Source: Neptunitalea chrysea (GTDB lineage: Bacteria; Bacteroidota; Bacteroidia; Flavobacteriales; Flavobacteriaceae). Taken from it: DNA of 64,000 nucleotides. Below are positions 54,773 through 64,000 of this stretch, in pieces; within the stretch, counting starts at the first letter, position 1; each line of letters begins with the position of its first letter. The stretch lies in assembly GCF_027924145.1 (NCBI RefSeq), contig NZ_BRVP01000009.1, positions 1 to 64,000 of the forward strand. Direction: 5' to 3'. Position numbers and translations under genes: made by a program. The notes under the pieces are model-generated. The model searched no databases, was not told the DNA's origin, and saw nothing but the letters and a program-made list of their open reading frames with translations.

Positions 54773-56036
54773 TGAAAAACAACCACAGTTATATAAATAC
54801 ATCAAAAATTGATTGGCTAAATAAAATTCCAAATCATTGGAAAGAAGTTAGACTTGGAAGTGTTTTTAATGAAAGAAAAGAGAAGGTATCTGATAAAGAT
54901 TTCTCACCGCTTTCTGTTACTAAAAATGGAGTTGTTCCACAATTAGATAATGCGGCTAAATCTAATGATGGCGATAACAGAAAATTAGTATTAAGTGGAG
55001 ATTTTGCAATTAATAGTCGTTCAGATAGAAAAGGTTCTAGTGGCTTATCTATATATGATGGCTCTGTTTCGCTAATAAATATTGTCTTAAAACCGATAGA
55101 CATAGTTCCTATTTTTTCTCAATATCTATTAAAATCATACTTTTTTAAAGAAGAGTATTATAGATATGGTAGAGGTATTGTAGAAGACCTTTGGACTACT
55201 AGGTATTCTGAAATGAAGAATATGATTATTCCAATTCCACCAAAACCAGAACAAATTGCTATAGCTAATTTTCTCGACTACAAAACGGAAAAAATAGACC
55301 GTTTTATTAAAAATAAAAGGCAACTTCTTTTGCATAAAATTGAACGCAGAAAATCCATAACTACTCAAATAATAAATTCTAATACTGTTAAATATTTAAG
55401 GCTATCTGTAATTACAAATTTAATTGAAAGACCTATTAACCGTAAGGATAATAGTAGTTTTATTCCGATAGGTTTATACAATAGAGGAAGAGGAATCTTT
55501 CATAAACCAAAAACTTTAGGAAAGGATTTAGGAGATTCTACATTTTTTAAAATCAACAAAGGAGATGTGATTTTAAGTGGTCAATTCGCTTGGGAAGGTT
55601 CAGTTGCGTTAGCAAAACAATCAGACGAGGGTTGTATTGCTTCACATAGATATCCAATTTTAGAATGTAATCAAAAATTTATTTTACCTGAATTTCTTTT
55701 TTCACTATTTCTGATGGGCATTTTCTTTTAGAAACTAATTCTATAGGTGCAGCAGGAAGAAATCGTCCATTAAACCCTAGGAAGTTAATTAAAGAGAAGA
55801 TTCCTGTTCCTTCTCTATCGGAACAAAAGTCACTTATCGAGATTATAAAAAGTGAGATTGCTTTAAATGATTTAGTAGAAAAAGAAATCACTTTAGTAGA
55901 AGAATACAAAGAAGCATTAATAGCAGAAGCCGTTACAGGCAAAATAGATGTAAGAGATTTTAAAATACCAACAGCAGAAACACCTTTGGCAATGGTAGCT
56001 GAAGAAGCTGCTAATTATAATAAAGAAACAAACTAA
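54772..56036 (+). pseudogene. hsdS: Type I specificity subunit, frameshifted in the second target domain
   Basis: The reading frame from 54772 gives 319 aa ending FLMGIFF at 55731. The rest of the protein continues in another frame (ISDGHFLLETNSIGAAGRN ... YKEALIAEAVTGKIDVRDF) to 56036. The shift lies at or just after CTTTTTTCACTATT (55697-55720), where a single lost base would restore the frame. TRD1 and the central conserved region (PPKPEQIAIANFLDYKTEKID) are intact, and TRD2 is cut off. It may be a real mutation, a phase-variable tract or a sequencing error. If real the system could lose or change specificity. Confidence 0.8.
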
Positions 56037-56037
56037 T

Positions 56038-57465
56038 TTGATACAAGTTAATACATACCGCTTTTTTGACTTGTATGAGAAATTTCCAAATTTGGTTATA
56101 CCAGATTACCAGCGTGCTTATACTTGGGATGTTGCCAAAGTACAAGAGTTGCTACAAGATTGGGAAGAATACATTGCTTCAAGTCCTAAACAAACCTATT
56201 ATATGGGTTCTGTATTGTTGTTTGCCAACACTAAAGATGCTAATTTTCAAATTATAGATGGTCAACAAAGACTTACAACATTAACACTAATCTATTACCA
56301 ACTATTTGGCTCGTTGCTAAAAGGGCAAAATGTACAATACAATCAAAGTGTTTCAGGTTTTAACATTGCCAAAAACTTAAACTTTGCAAAGCAATCCATA
56401 GCTAGATTAGAAAAATTAAAGGATTCTGAAATTTTCCACAAGCTAGAATTTACGGTAATTGTAAGTGATAATCAAGACCACGCTTTTGCGTTTTTCGATT
56501 CACAAAACAATAGAGGTGTTAGTCTTGGCGTAGATGATTATCTAAAAGCATATCATCTTAGAGCATTACCAGAAAAACTACAAGAGCAAAAAGCAAAATC
56601 TTGGGAAGACATTACCTTTAAAGCCAGAAAAGAAGATAACCATTTGCTAGACCTCAAACATTTATTCAATGAAATATTGTTTAAGGTGAGACAATGGAAA
56701 GGACAATCGCATTTTCCGTATCCCAATAAAACGGAAGTGTTAACAGAGTTTCAAAAAAACACGTACAGTACAGAGACTAAAAACGCTTTTCGTTTATTTC
56801 CTAATAATAACAATATGCGTTATCATCAATTAGAATATACAGATAATGGTGTACTACTGGTATCAGCAGAAAAACCTTTAGCTAAAAAAGACTATCCTTT
56901 TGCTATAAGGCAACCCATCTATAAAGGACAAAACTTTTTTGATTATACAGATAAATATCACGCCATATTTCGTTTTCTTTTTAACACCAAAGAACAGAAG
57001 TCTCTTGAAATAGAAAATGCATTGCATTTTTATAATGCTTTGTACACTAAAGATATGTCGGAGTATTTACGGTATTATATGCAAATGTGTTTAGTAGCCT
57101 ACTATGACAATTTTAAGGAAGAACTGTTCTTTAAAGCCATACAGTATTTCGATTATTATTTAGGAGCCATTAGGTTAGAGAAATATTATGTGCGTCAAGA
57201 AGCCATAAAAAACAGTTTAAAAAATGCGTCTAATAGCTTATTGGATGTCATATGTAATGCCTATTTGCCAAATGAGGTGTTTAGCTTTATTAATAAAGCA
57301 AAAGCTACTGAAAGCATCTATGTCAATAATGGGTTCTTAAATGGCAAAAAAGAAGTAAAAAACAAGGTAATAGACAGATATATACAAAGGTTGTGCAAGT
57401 TATATCATAAAGATATTGATAATAGATTAATAGAAGTTAAGAGCAGAAAGCAATGGATAGCATAG
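56038..57465 (+). CDS. DUF262 (GmrS-like) protein 1
   Basis: 475 aa from a TTG start, 1 bp after the hsdS stop. DUF262 N domain: IPDYQRAYTW, YYMGSVLLF, and FQIIDGQQRLTTLTL, the ParB-like nucleotide-binding core; FDSQNNRGVSLGVDDYLKAY follows. No clear DUF1524 HNH nuclease motif at the C terminus, so it may need its partner. In GmrSD-type enzymes these proteins use NTP to attack modified DNA. The next DUF262 gene overlaps by 13 bp. Confidence 0.87.
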   Translation: MIQVNTYRFFDLYEKFPNLVIPDYQRAYTWDVAKVQELLQDWEEYIASSPKQTYYMGSVLLFANTKDANFQIIDGQQRLTTLTLIYYQLFGSLLKGQNVQYNQSVSGFNIAKNLNFAKQSIARLEKLKDSEIFHKLEFTVIVSDNQDHAFAFFDSQNNRGVSLGVDDYLKAYHLRALPEKLQEQKAKSWEDITFKARKEDNHLLDLKHLFNEILFKVRQWKGQSHFPYPNKTEVLTEFQKNTYSTETKNAFRLFPNNNNMRYHQLEYTDNGVLLVSAEKPLAKKDYPFAIRQPIYKGQNFFDYTDKYHAIFRFLFNTKEQKSLEIENALHFYNALYTKDMSEYLRYYMQMCLVAYYDNFKEELFFKAIQYFDYYLGAIRLEKYYVRQEAIKNSLKNASNSLLDVICNAYLPNEVFSFINKAKATESIYVNNGFLNGKKEVKNKVIDRYIQRLCKLYHKDIDNRLIEVKSRKQWIA

Positions 57466-59420
57466 CATCAAATTTAACAGATATAAAGTCTATTGTAGCA
57501 CAAGAATATGAGTTCAATATTCCTATTTATCAACGCTTATATGTTTGGACAGAGGAGCAAGTAAAAACCTTATTTGAAGATTTACTTACAGCTTATAAAG
57601 CAGATAAGGACATATACTACATAGGTGGAGTCATAACCGTAAATAATGAAAACAGCGATAAGTTGTATGACCTAGTAGATGGGCAGCAGCGTTTTACCAC
57701 ACTATGGTTATTATCCAATGAATTAGGAGGTAATCTTGAGCCATTCACCTATAAAAATGGAGAACTTAGGTTAAAGTTTGCCATTCGTCAAAATGTAACA
57801 GACTATTTCAATAATATAGGTAATGCAGAACATTCTTCATCAAATGATTCAAAAGACTATTCCGATTTATTAAAAATAGGGAAAGCTCGAAATCAAATTA
57901 ACCAATTGATTTTACAACACTTAAAAGATGAGGAAGAAAAAATAAAATTCTCAAATTATATTTTTGAAAAAGTAAAAATGGTATTAACCGATGTGCCAAA
58001 AACTACAGACCTTAACAAACTATTTGAAGCCTTAAACAACAGAGGTGAGCAGTTGGCACATCACGAGATACTTAAAGCTAGGCTACTTAACTACATTAAA
58101 AATGTAGAAAAGAGGAATCAATATGCCAAACTATGGCAAGTATGTTCTGTAATGGATAATTATTTAGAACGTGTTATTGCCTTAGAAATTGGCTCTTCAA
58201 AGGATGTAGCTCATATTTATCATAATGGATTTCACATTAATGATGTTTTAAATTTATTCGAAAGTTCAAATCCTCAAACCACTCTTGTGCTAAGCGATGT
58301 GTTAGAACATCCTGAACAATACGAGGATATTGCAACTTCAATTAAAGACAACATTACTCATCATCCAGAATCAAATGAAGATGAGTTTGAACCAGTAAGG
58401 AGTATTCTCTCTTTTCCTCAACTTTTGCTACATACATTACGTATTTTTCTATTCGAAAATGAAGATGACGATATTTTACGCATTAATGAAAAAGAGCTTT
58501 TAGAAACTTTTGACAAGCACTTATTGAAGTCTGAAATTATCAACGAAAAATTTGTAGTTAGATTCTTTGAAACCTTGTTTAAAGTTAGATATAGCTTTGA
58601 CAGATATGTAATAAAGTGGATTACTGTTTCAGAAGACAAAGAAGAACACGGTATTAAGGACATTTATAAACAAAACCAAAAAAAAGGAGGCTGGACTTAT
58701 TATTTAAGAAGATTGAATAAAGACAGTTTGAACGGAATGGCATTGCTACAAAGCATATTATACCATTCTCAACAAAACACGACTCAATACTGGTTGACAC
58801 CTTTTTTATATTGGATGATTGATGAAAAACCATCATTTAATGATGCCTATTACTGGTTAAGACAATTAGACAATACCTTATTTAGTTCAAATACCGAGCA
58901 TATTTCTTTACCAGAAAGAACTATTAATTCTATGGAAGATTTTTTAGATATAGAATGTGATGCAGAAACAGTTTTCGGAACTCTGGAGAATTTAAATAAT
59001 TCAGGTGTTAGCTTTCCACACTATTGGTTTTATAAAATAGAATTTATACTCTGGTATTATAGAGGTCAATTGGATAAAGAAGATGATTGGGGTAATTATA
59101 AAATGACGGCAAGAAACTCAATTGAACATATAGGCCCGCAAAACCCAAGAGACCCTAGAGACAAGGTTTGTACTGAATCCTTAGATACAATGGGCAATTT
59201 AGTGCTGGTTACTAGAAGTATAAATTCAGAATACAGTGACAAGGCTTATGGTGTTAAACGCAGTATGTTTGAAAATAAAAAAGCAAAAGGAAGTATAGAT
59301 AGCTTAAAATCAGATTTAATATATAATGAAGATATTTGGAATGATGAAAAAGCAAAAGAACATTTTGAAAAAATAATGGTATTGTTAAATGATTACTTTC
59401 ATGACCACAATTTGAATTAA
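57453..59420 (+). CDS. DUF262-DUF1524 (GmrSD-like) protein 2
   Basis: 655 aa. DUF262 part: FNIPIYQRLYVW, YYIGGVITV, LVDGQQRFTTLWLLSN, LFEALNNRGEQLAHHEILKA. C-terminal DUF1524 nuclease: NSIEHIGPQNP (H-x-x-P) and MGNLVLVTRSINSEYSDKAY (HNH-type N residues). The presence of both parts implies a complete GmrSD-like endonuclease. Located between hsdS and hsdR; no separate promoter seen. Confidence 0.9.
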   Translation: MDSIASNLTDIKSIVAQEYEFNIPIYQRLYVWTEEQVKTLFEDLLTAYKADKDIYYIGGVITVNNENSDKLYDLVDGQQRFTTLWLLSNELGGNLEPFTYKNGELRLKFAIRQNVTDYFNNIGNAEHSSSNDSKDYSDLLKIGKARNQINQLILQHLKDEEEKIKFSNYIFEKVKMVLTDVPKTTDLNKLFEALNNRGEQLAHHEILKARLLNYIKNVEKRNQYAKLWQVCSVMDNYLERVIALEIGSSKDVAHIYHNGFHINDVLNLFESSNPQTTLVLSDVLEHPEQYEDIATSIKDNITHHPESNEDEFEPVRSILSFPQLLLHTLRIFLFENEDDDILRINEKELLETFDKHLLKSEIINEKFVVRFFETLFKVRYSFDRYVIKWITVSEDKEEHGIKDIYKQNQKKGGWTYYLRRLNKDSLNGMALLQSILYHSQQNTTQYWLTPFLYWMIDEKPSFNDAYYWLRQLDNTLFSSNTEHISLPERTINSMEDFLDIECDAETVFGTLENLNNSGVSFPHYWFYKIEFILWYYRGQLDKEDDWGNYKMTARNSIEHIGPQNPRDPRDKVCTESLDTMGNLVLVTRSINSEYSDKAYGVKRSMFENKKAKGSIDSLKSDLIYNEDIWNDEKAKEHFEKIMVLLNDYFHDHNLN

Positions 59421-59422
59421 CT

Positions 59423-62400
59423 ATGAGTAAAAACACCAATACAAAAGAAAATGGCTTTGAAAAGCATATTGTTGATTATTTAGTTAATAGCAACAACTAT
59501 GTAGAAAGAGCAAACAGCAATTACAATAATATCAATTGTATTGATGAAGATTTGCTGTTTCAGTTTTTAGAAAAAACACAAGCCAAAGCATTAGACAAAT
59601 TAAAACGTTACCATAAAGACCTTTACAAACAAAAAATAGTAAAGCGTTTAAACGACCAAATAAGACAAAAGGGCGTTATAGAAGTTTTGCGTAAAGGTAT
59701 TGTAGATGGCTTTACAGATACCAAGCTACGCTTGTTTTATGACAAACCAGTTTCTGTATACAACCAAAAAGCAAATGACTTGTACCAAGCCAATATCTTT
59801 TCGGTTATACGACAGGTATATTATTCTACCAAAAACAAAAACTCTTTAGATGTAGTCAGTTTTATAAATGGTTTGCCAATAATAAGTTTTGAGCTTAAAA
59901 ACGAGCTTACCAATCAAAATGTAAAACATGCCATAAAGCAATATAAAACAGACCGTAACCCAAATGAAGAATTGTTTCGTTTGGGTAGGATGGTTGTTAA
60001 TTTTGCAGTGGACACAGAAGAAGTTTGGATGTGTACTGAACTAAAAGCAGACAAATCTTATTTTTTACCATTTAACAAAGGCAATAAAAACGGAGCAGGA
60101 AACGAACCCAATGGCGGTATAAAAACAGATTACCTTTGGAAAGAGATTTTAACCAAAGATTCGCTTACCAATATCCTTCAAAACTATGCTAAATTAATCA
60201 CAGAAGACAAAGAGTATAGAGACGCTAAGGGTAAGAAAAAAGTAAAGAAAACTAAAAAACTTATATTTCCTCGTTTTCATCAATTAAACGCCGTTTCCCA
60301 ATTATTAGCAGATGCACAAGAAAAAGGGGCAGGTCAAAAATATTTGATACAACATTCGGCAGGTTCAGGTAAAAGTAACTCCATTTCTTGGTTGGCTCAC
60401 CAACTGGTTGGTTTACATGATAAATCAGGTTCTAAAACAATTTTTGATACCGTTATTGTCATCACAGACCGAAGAGTTTTAGATAAGCAAATACGAGAAA
60501 ACATAAAACAATACCAACAAGTCAAAGGTGTTGTACAAGCTATTACAGATGGAAGTAAACAATTAAAAACTGCATTAGAAGAAGGAAAAAAAATAATAAT
60601 TACTACCATTCAAAAATTCCCCCATATTGTCGAGGATATTGGTGATTTACCGAGTAATAATTTTGGAATAATTATAGATGAAGCCCATAGTAGTTTAAGC
60701 GGACAAATGGCTCGTAAATTAAACGAAACACTTGCTAAAGTTTCAGATGAAGAACAGTTGCAAAGTGATTTAGAAAATTATGACGACACTGAAGATGATG
60801 AAGTAACAGGAGAAGATTTTATAAGAGCAATGGTGAAAGCTCGTAAACTATTACCAAATGCTAGCTACTTTGCTTTTACAGCAACACCGAAAAATAAAAC
60901 TTTAGAATTATTTGGTGAACCTTTTGAACAGGATGGAAAAACCAAATACAAGGCATTTCATTTGTACTCAATGAAACAAGCCATAGAGGAAGGTTTTATC
61001 AAAGATGTATTGCTCAATTATACAACATACCAAAGCTTTTATGCTTTACTGAAAAAGATAGAAGACGACCCAGAGTACGATAAGAAAAAGGCACAAAAGA
61101 AACTGAAAGCCTATGTAGAAGGGCACAACCACGCCGTAAAAAAGAAATCTATTTTGATGATAGACCATTTTATGGATAATGTAGTTAGAAAGAAAAAAAT
61201 AGGAGGAAAAGCTAAGGCTATGATGATAACAAGTAGCAGGGCAAAAGCAGTACAATACAAACAAGCTTTTGATGCATATTTAAAATCTATTAATAGCCCT
61301 TATAAAGCAGTTGTCGGGTTTTCTGGTGAAATAAATGGAGAAACAGAATCAAGTTTAAACGGTTTTCCAAGCGGAAACATTCCAGAGGAATTTGAAAAAG
61401 ACGAATACAAGTTTCTATTAGTAGCAAACAAATTCCAAACAGGATTTGATCAACCACTACTCCATACTATGTATGTAGACAAAAAATTAGGTGGTGTAAA
61501 TGCTGTACAAACCTTATCTCGTTTAAATAGAAGTCACCCATTAAAACAAGATACTTTTGTGTTAGATTTTGCTAATTCATCTGAAGATATAGAAAAAGCT
61601 TTTAAACCTTATTTTGAGAATACTATTTTAGGAGAAGGTACAGACCCAAATAAATTATTTGATTTAAAAGATGCTTTAGACAATTATGAAGTGTATTCTA
61701 GAGAGCAAGTTGAAGAATTTTCGAATAAAATATTGGCAAATGTACCTGTAGACCAGTTACACGACATTTTAGACCAATCTAGTGCTATTTTTAGAGAAGA
61801 ATTAGAACAACAACAACAAGCGGATTTTAGAGCAAAAGTAAAGACTTATGTACGTTTGTATATATTCTTATCTCAAATTGTAGATTTTGAAAATGCATAT
61901 TTAGAGCGTCTGTATATTTTCTTAAATCATTTACAAAGCAAATTAGGAACTGATACTGAACCTGATTTTTCACAAGGTGTTTTAGATAATATAGATATGG
62001 ATAGTTACCGCCTACAGTTGGAAGCCACCACAAATATAGCAATGGAACAGGGAGAAGATTTACAACCTATTCCTACAGAAATGAGAGGAGGAACAAGTGA
62101 CCCTGAGATTGACCAATTATCAAATATTATTCAAACTTTTAACGCCCGCTACGGAACTGAATTTGAAGATGCTGATAAAGTGAGGCAAATGGCAGAAAGT
62201 ATTGTAAATGGAGTAGCCAAAAATGAGGATATGCTAAATTCAATACAACATTCTGATGAACAAAATGCGCGAATTACAAGTGATAAAATTGCTCAAGACG
62301 AGTTATTAAAGCACGTTACAACAAACTTTGATTTCTATAAAGTTATAAACGATAACCCAGAAGCCAAAGAGGAATTTAACTCTATGGTCTTTGATATGGT

Positions 62401-62428
62401 AAAAGAATTAATGAGAAAAAGTATTTAA
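59423..62428 (+). CDS. hsdR: Type I restriction endonuclease motor subunit
   Basis: 1001 aa. PD-(D/E)xK nuclease core D143 ... E157-L-K159 (SFELKNELTNQ), then SF2 translocase: Walker A SAGSGKS (312-318), DEAH box at 419-422, TATPKNKTLELFG, and NKFQTGFDQP. The C-terminal domain anchors it to HsdMS. The length is typical. It cuts DNA after ATP-driven translocation. Confidence 0.96.
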   Translation: MSKNTNTKENGFEKHIVDYLVNSNNYVERANSNYNNINCIDEDLLFQFLEKTQAKALDKLKRYHKDLYKQKIVKRLNDQIRQKGVIEVLRKGIVDGFTDTKLRLFYDKPVSVYNQKANDLYQANIFSVIRQVYYSTKNKNSLDVVSFINGLPIISFELKNELTNQNVKHAIKQYKTDRNPNEELFRLGRMVVNFAVDTEEVWMCTELKADKSYFLPFNKGNKNGAGNEPNGGIKTDYLWKEILTKDSLTNILQNYAKLITEDKEYRDAKGKKKVKKTKKLIFPRFHQLNAVSQLLADAQEKGAGQKYLIQHSAGSGKSNSISWLAHQLVGLHDKSGSKTIFDTVIVITDRRVLDKQIRENIKQYQQVKGVVQAITDGSKQLKTALEEGKKIIITTIQKFPHIVEDIGDLPSNNFGIIIDEAHSSLSGQMARKLNETLAKVSDEEQLQSDLENYDDTEDDEVTGEDFIRAMVKARKLLPNASYFAFTATPKNKTLELFGEPFEQDGKTKYKAFHLYSMKQAIEEGFIKDVLLNYTTYQSFYALLKKIEDDPEYDKKKAQKKLKAYVEGHNHAVKKKSILMIDHFMDNVVRKKKIGGKAKAMMITSSRAKAVQYKQAFDAYLKSINSPYKAVVGFSGEINGETESSLNGFPSGNIPEEFEKDEYKFLLVANKFQTGFDQPLLHTMYVDKKLGGVNAVQTLSRLNRSHPLKQDTFVLDFANSSEDIEKAFKPYFENTILGEGTDPNKLFDLKDALDNYEVYSREQVEEFSNKILANVPVDQLHDILDQSSAIFREELEQQQQADFRAKVKTYVRLYIFLSQIVDFENAYLERLYIFLNHLQSKLGTDTEPDFSQGVLDNIDMDSYRLQLEATTNIAMEQGEDLQPIPTEMRGGTSDPEIDQLSNIIQTFNARYGTEFEDADKVRQMAESIVNGVAKNEDMLNSIQHSDEQNARITSDKIAQDELLKHVTTNFDFYKVINDNPEAKEEFNSMVFDMVKELMRKSI

Positions 62429-62502
62429 ACATCCCTAATACTGATTGTGTTAGTATGAAAAATAATTGAGTATTGGACAATACAACTGAAGATTAAATAT
62501 AA

Positions 62503-63399
62503 ATGGAATTACCAAAATATCACCAAACCTTTATACCAATTCTAGAAGTTTTGAATTCGGTGGAAGTTATAAATAGTAGAGAATTAGCTAGAAAAGTTAG
62601 AGATGGTTACTATTCTCAACTCCCTAAAGAACTTTTGGATAAAAAAACAAGTTCAGGTGCAAATGTATTAGTCGACAGAATACTTTGGGGTAAATCGTAT
62701 CTGAAAATGGGCAAATTTGTTACCTACCCAAAAAGAGGGTTAGTTAAAATAACCGATAAAGGTATGCTAGCCTTTAATAATGGTAAACTTTTATTATCGG
62801 ACCTTCAAAATGACCCAGATTTTATTAACCATCGTTCTTTGGTGCAAAGTAAAAAAAATAATAAGTTAGATTTGGTAACAATCGACATTGATAATGCTTC
62901 TCCACAAGATTTAATTGATAATGGATTCTCTACTATCGAAACTGAAGTTAAAACTGAGTTATTAGATAAACTAAAAGAAATTGACCCTTATTTTTTTGAA
63001 AAAGTGATTTTAATTTTACTTAAAAGAATGGGTTATGGAGATTTTATAGAAACTTCAAAATCGGGAGATGGAGGAATTGACGGAATTATTAATGAAGATA
63101 AACTTGGTCTTGAAAAAATATACACTCAAGCAAAAAGATATACAGAAAATAAAGTTAGAGAAAAGGATATTAGAAATTTTATTGGGGCAATGAGTGGAGA
63201 CACCACTAAAGGCGTATTTATAACTACTTCAACTTTTGATGAAGCTGCAATAAAAAAAGCAAGAGAAGCTCATCATACCATAATTTTAATTGACGGGTTG
63301 AAACTAGTTGATTTAATGCATCAATATAATGTTGGGGTACAAGTAAAGATAATGTACGAAATTAAGGAACTTGATAATGACTTTTTTGAGGGAGAATAA
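62503..63399 (+). CDS. Mrr-like restriction endonuclease
   Basis: 298 aa. N-terminal winged-helix of the Mrr_N type (YHQTFIPILEVLN, GKFVTYPKRGLVKITDKG), C-terminal Mrr catalytic domain: EKVILILLKRMGYGDFIETS, GDGGIDGIINEDKLGL and YTQAKRY with the D ... QxK nuclease signature. Mrr family enzymes cut modified or foreign DNA. The 3' end of the gene lies within the right inverted repeat of the island. Confidence 0.92.
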   Translation: MELPKYHQTFIPILEVLNSVEVINSRELARKVRDGYYSQLPKELLDKKTSSGANVLVDRILWGKSYLKMGKFVTYPKRGLVKITDKGMLAFNNGKLLLSDLQNDPDFINHRSLVQSKKNNKLDLVTIDIDNASPQDLIDNGFSTIETEVKTELLDKLKEIDPYFFEKVILILLKRMGYGDFIETSKSGDGGIDGIINEDKLGLEKIYTQAKRYTENKVREKDIRNFIGAMSGDTTKGVFITTSTFDEAAIKKAREAHHTIILIDGLKLVDLMHQYNVGVQVKIMYEIKELDNDFFEGE

Positions 63400-63430
63400 A
63401 CTACCCCTTTTTGAATATTAATTTAAAAAT
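63391..63430. repeat. Right inverted repeat of the restriction island
   Basis: GAGAATAAACTACCCC then TTTTTGAATATTAATTTAA; inverted relative to 52207-52246 with about four mismatches in 40. Confidence 0.65.
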
Positions 63431-63472
63431 ATCTATTATGGTTATTAAACGAGGTTGAAAAAATAATCTCAA

Positions 63473-63589
63473 TTTACCCCGTTAGTGGCAACCATTCCAT
63501 TTCAGTTGTTGTCTTACCATATTGCTTTTATGCGAAGATGTAACGTAGATAAACCTCGTAACTTAGCAAAATCTGTTACTGTGGAGTAG
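63473..63589 (+). pseudogene. glmS: glmS 3' end fragment (direct duplication)
   Basis: 38 codons in frame ([20 protein letters not shown] ... NLAKSVTVE stop) match the 3' end of glmS (51983-52099) at roughly 90 percent of positions with no indels. There is no start. It marks the right edge of the island; the original neighbour of glmS, a TonB receptor gene, follows after 91 bp. Confidence 0.88.
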
Positions 63590-63680
63590 GTTTTGTTACT
63601 GTATTATAAATTTTTCGGGAGTTTTATTATTGAATTAAAAAAAAACGTATATTGCTATCGAAAAATTAATAAAATACCAA

Positions 63681-64000
63681 ATGAAACAATTAGTAAGTAT
63701 AATTGCATTTTTATGCACTACCTTCCTATTCTCTCAAACCAAGGTTACGGGAAAGGTAGTAGATTTAAATAATGACCCTATCCCTGCTAATGTAACAGTT
63801 GAAGGTGGGAGTACTGGTGTTGTTGCCGATTTTGATGGTAATTTCACTTTAATTACTCAACAAACGCCTCCTTTTAATATAGTTGTTACTAGTATCGGCT
63901 TTTCCTCTAAAACGTTTGAAATTACAGCCAATAACCAAAATATTTTGGTACAGTTGGAAGAAGAGCATACACAGTTAGACGAAATTGTGCTTTCTGCTTC
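63681..64000 (+). CDS. TonB-dependent receptor, 5' part (runs off window)
   Basis: ATG at 63681, 106 residues visible: signal peptide (LFSQ) and a CarboxypepD_reg-like domain (KVTGKVVDLNNDPIPANVTV, GVVADFDGNFTL, VTSIGFSSKTFEI), followed by LDEIVLSAS, the TonB-box region. The plug and barrel are beyond the window. In many flavobacteria such a gene follows glmS directly, supporting the island reading. Confidence 0.85.
   Translation, partial: MKQLVSIIAFLCTTFLFSQTKVTGKVVDLNNDPIPANVTVEGGSTGVVADFDGNFTLITQQTPPFNIVVTSIGFSSKTFEITANNQNILVQLEEEHTQLDEIVLSA

Noticed and set aside
52100-63589. Tn7-like element at the glmS attachment site
   Set aside because: No TnsA-D-like genes and the glmS 3' end is duplicated, which Tn7 insertion does not do.
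1-64000. CRISPR array or cas genes
   Set aside because: No regularly spaced direct repeats and no Cas-like protein found; the dispersed repeat copies are kilobases apart.

Overview
The window reads as chromosomal DNA of an AT-rich marine-type Flavobacteriaceae (Bacteroidota). The evidence is the DUF4270-glmS-panC-panD neighbourhood, TonB-dependent and PF14905-type outer-membrane barrels, TM-anchored LuxR and AraC regulators, a single-subunit RpoD-like sigma paralogue, and TAnnTTTG-like promoter elements with few Shine-Dalgarno sites. Genus cannot be fixed from the sequence alone.

Layout. 0.2-2.0 kb: SDR oxidoreductase and an AraC regulator. 3.5-9.6 kb: a probable copper-uptake locus with two paralogous small CNGKCHL proteins, a Met/His-containing lipoprotein, an OprC-like TonB receptor with both Cu motifs, an MbnP-like protein and an MbnH-like di-heme enzyme. 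9.9-13.0 kb: VOC protein, AraC regulator, M1 aminopeptidase. 13.4-16.5 kb: a cold-shock/RNA module (CspA, basic cold-shock protein, DEAD-box helicase) beside a diverged primary-like sigma factor. 17.2-28.8 kb: accessory genes, including a DUF418 membrane protein, a Vat-like acetyltransferase, an alpha/beta-hydrolase/class C beta-lactamase fusion, another class C-type hydrolase, a TolB-TPR-AraC regulator next to a perfect palindrome, and several decayed genes. 29.1-35.1 kb: a complete RND efflux operon. 35.2-37.2 kb: a two-gene AAA ATPase/RloB-like (Toprim-like) defence-type pair. 37.7-41.1 kb: a TM-LuxR regulator and an outer-membrane barrel protein.

The most unusual part is 41.07-42.31 kb. 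Five divergent tRNA genes (Tyr, Cys, Leu-like, Gln, His, in transcription order) lie on the minus strand, preceded by two tandem, related short ORFs (35 and 42 aa), each followed by an intrinsic terminator. Both peptides are very rich in exactly His, Gln, Leu, Cys and Tyr, and these residues appear in the reverse order of the tRNA genes. The last codons of the proximal ORF carry a 10-nt segment perfectly complementary to the 5' arm and loop of the terminator, so an antiterminator can be drawn. This is the architecture of a leader-peptide attenuator controlling a tRNA array, and I know of no described system like it.

42.4-52.1 kb is housekeeping: lipocalin-like lipoprotein, radA, esterase-like protein, flippase-like protein, panD, panC, glycogen-synthase-like protein, DUF4270 lipoprotein, glmS. 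From 52.1 to 63.6 kb a restriction island interrupts the glmS-TonB receptor junction: XRE remnant, hsdM, frameshifted hsdS, two DUF262 (GmrSD-like) genes, hsdR and an Mrr-like endonuclease. It is bounded by a duplicated 3' end of glmS and by an imperfect inverted repeat of about 40 bp. A TonB-dependent receptor begins at 63681 and runs off the window.

A family of intergenic repeats (about 50-97 bp, built of hairpins) is scattered in at least seven places between 2.4 and 41.2 kb.
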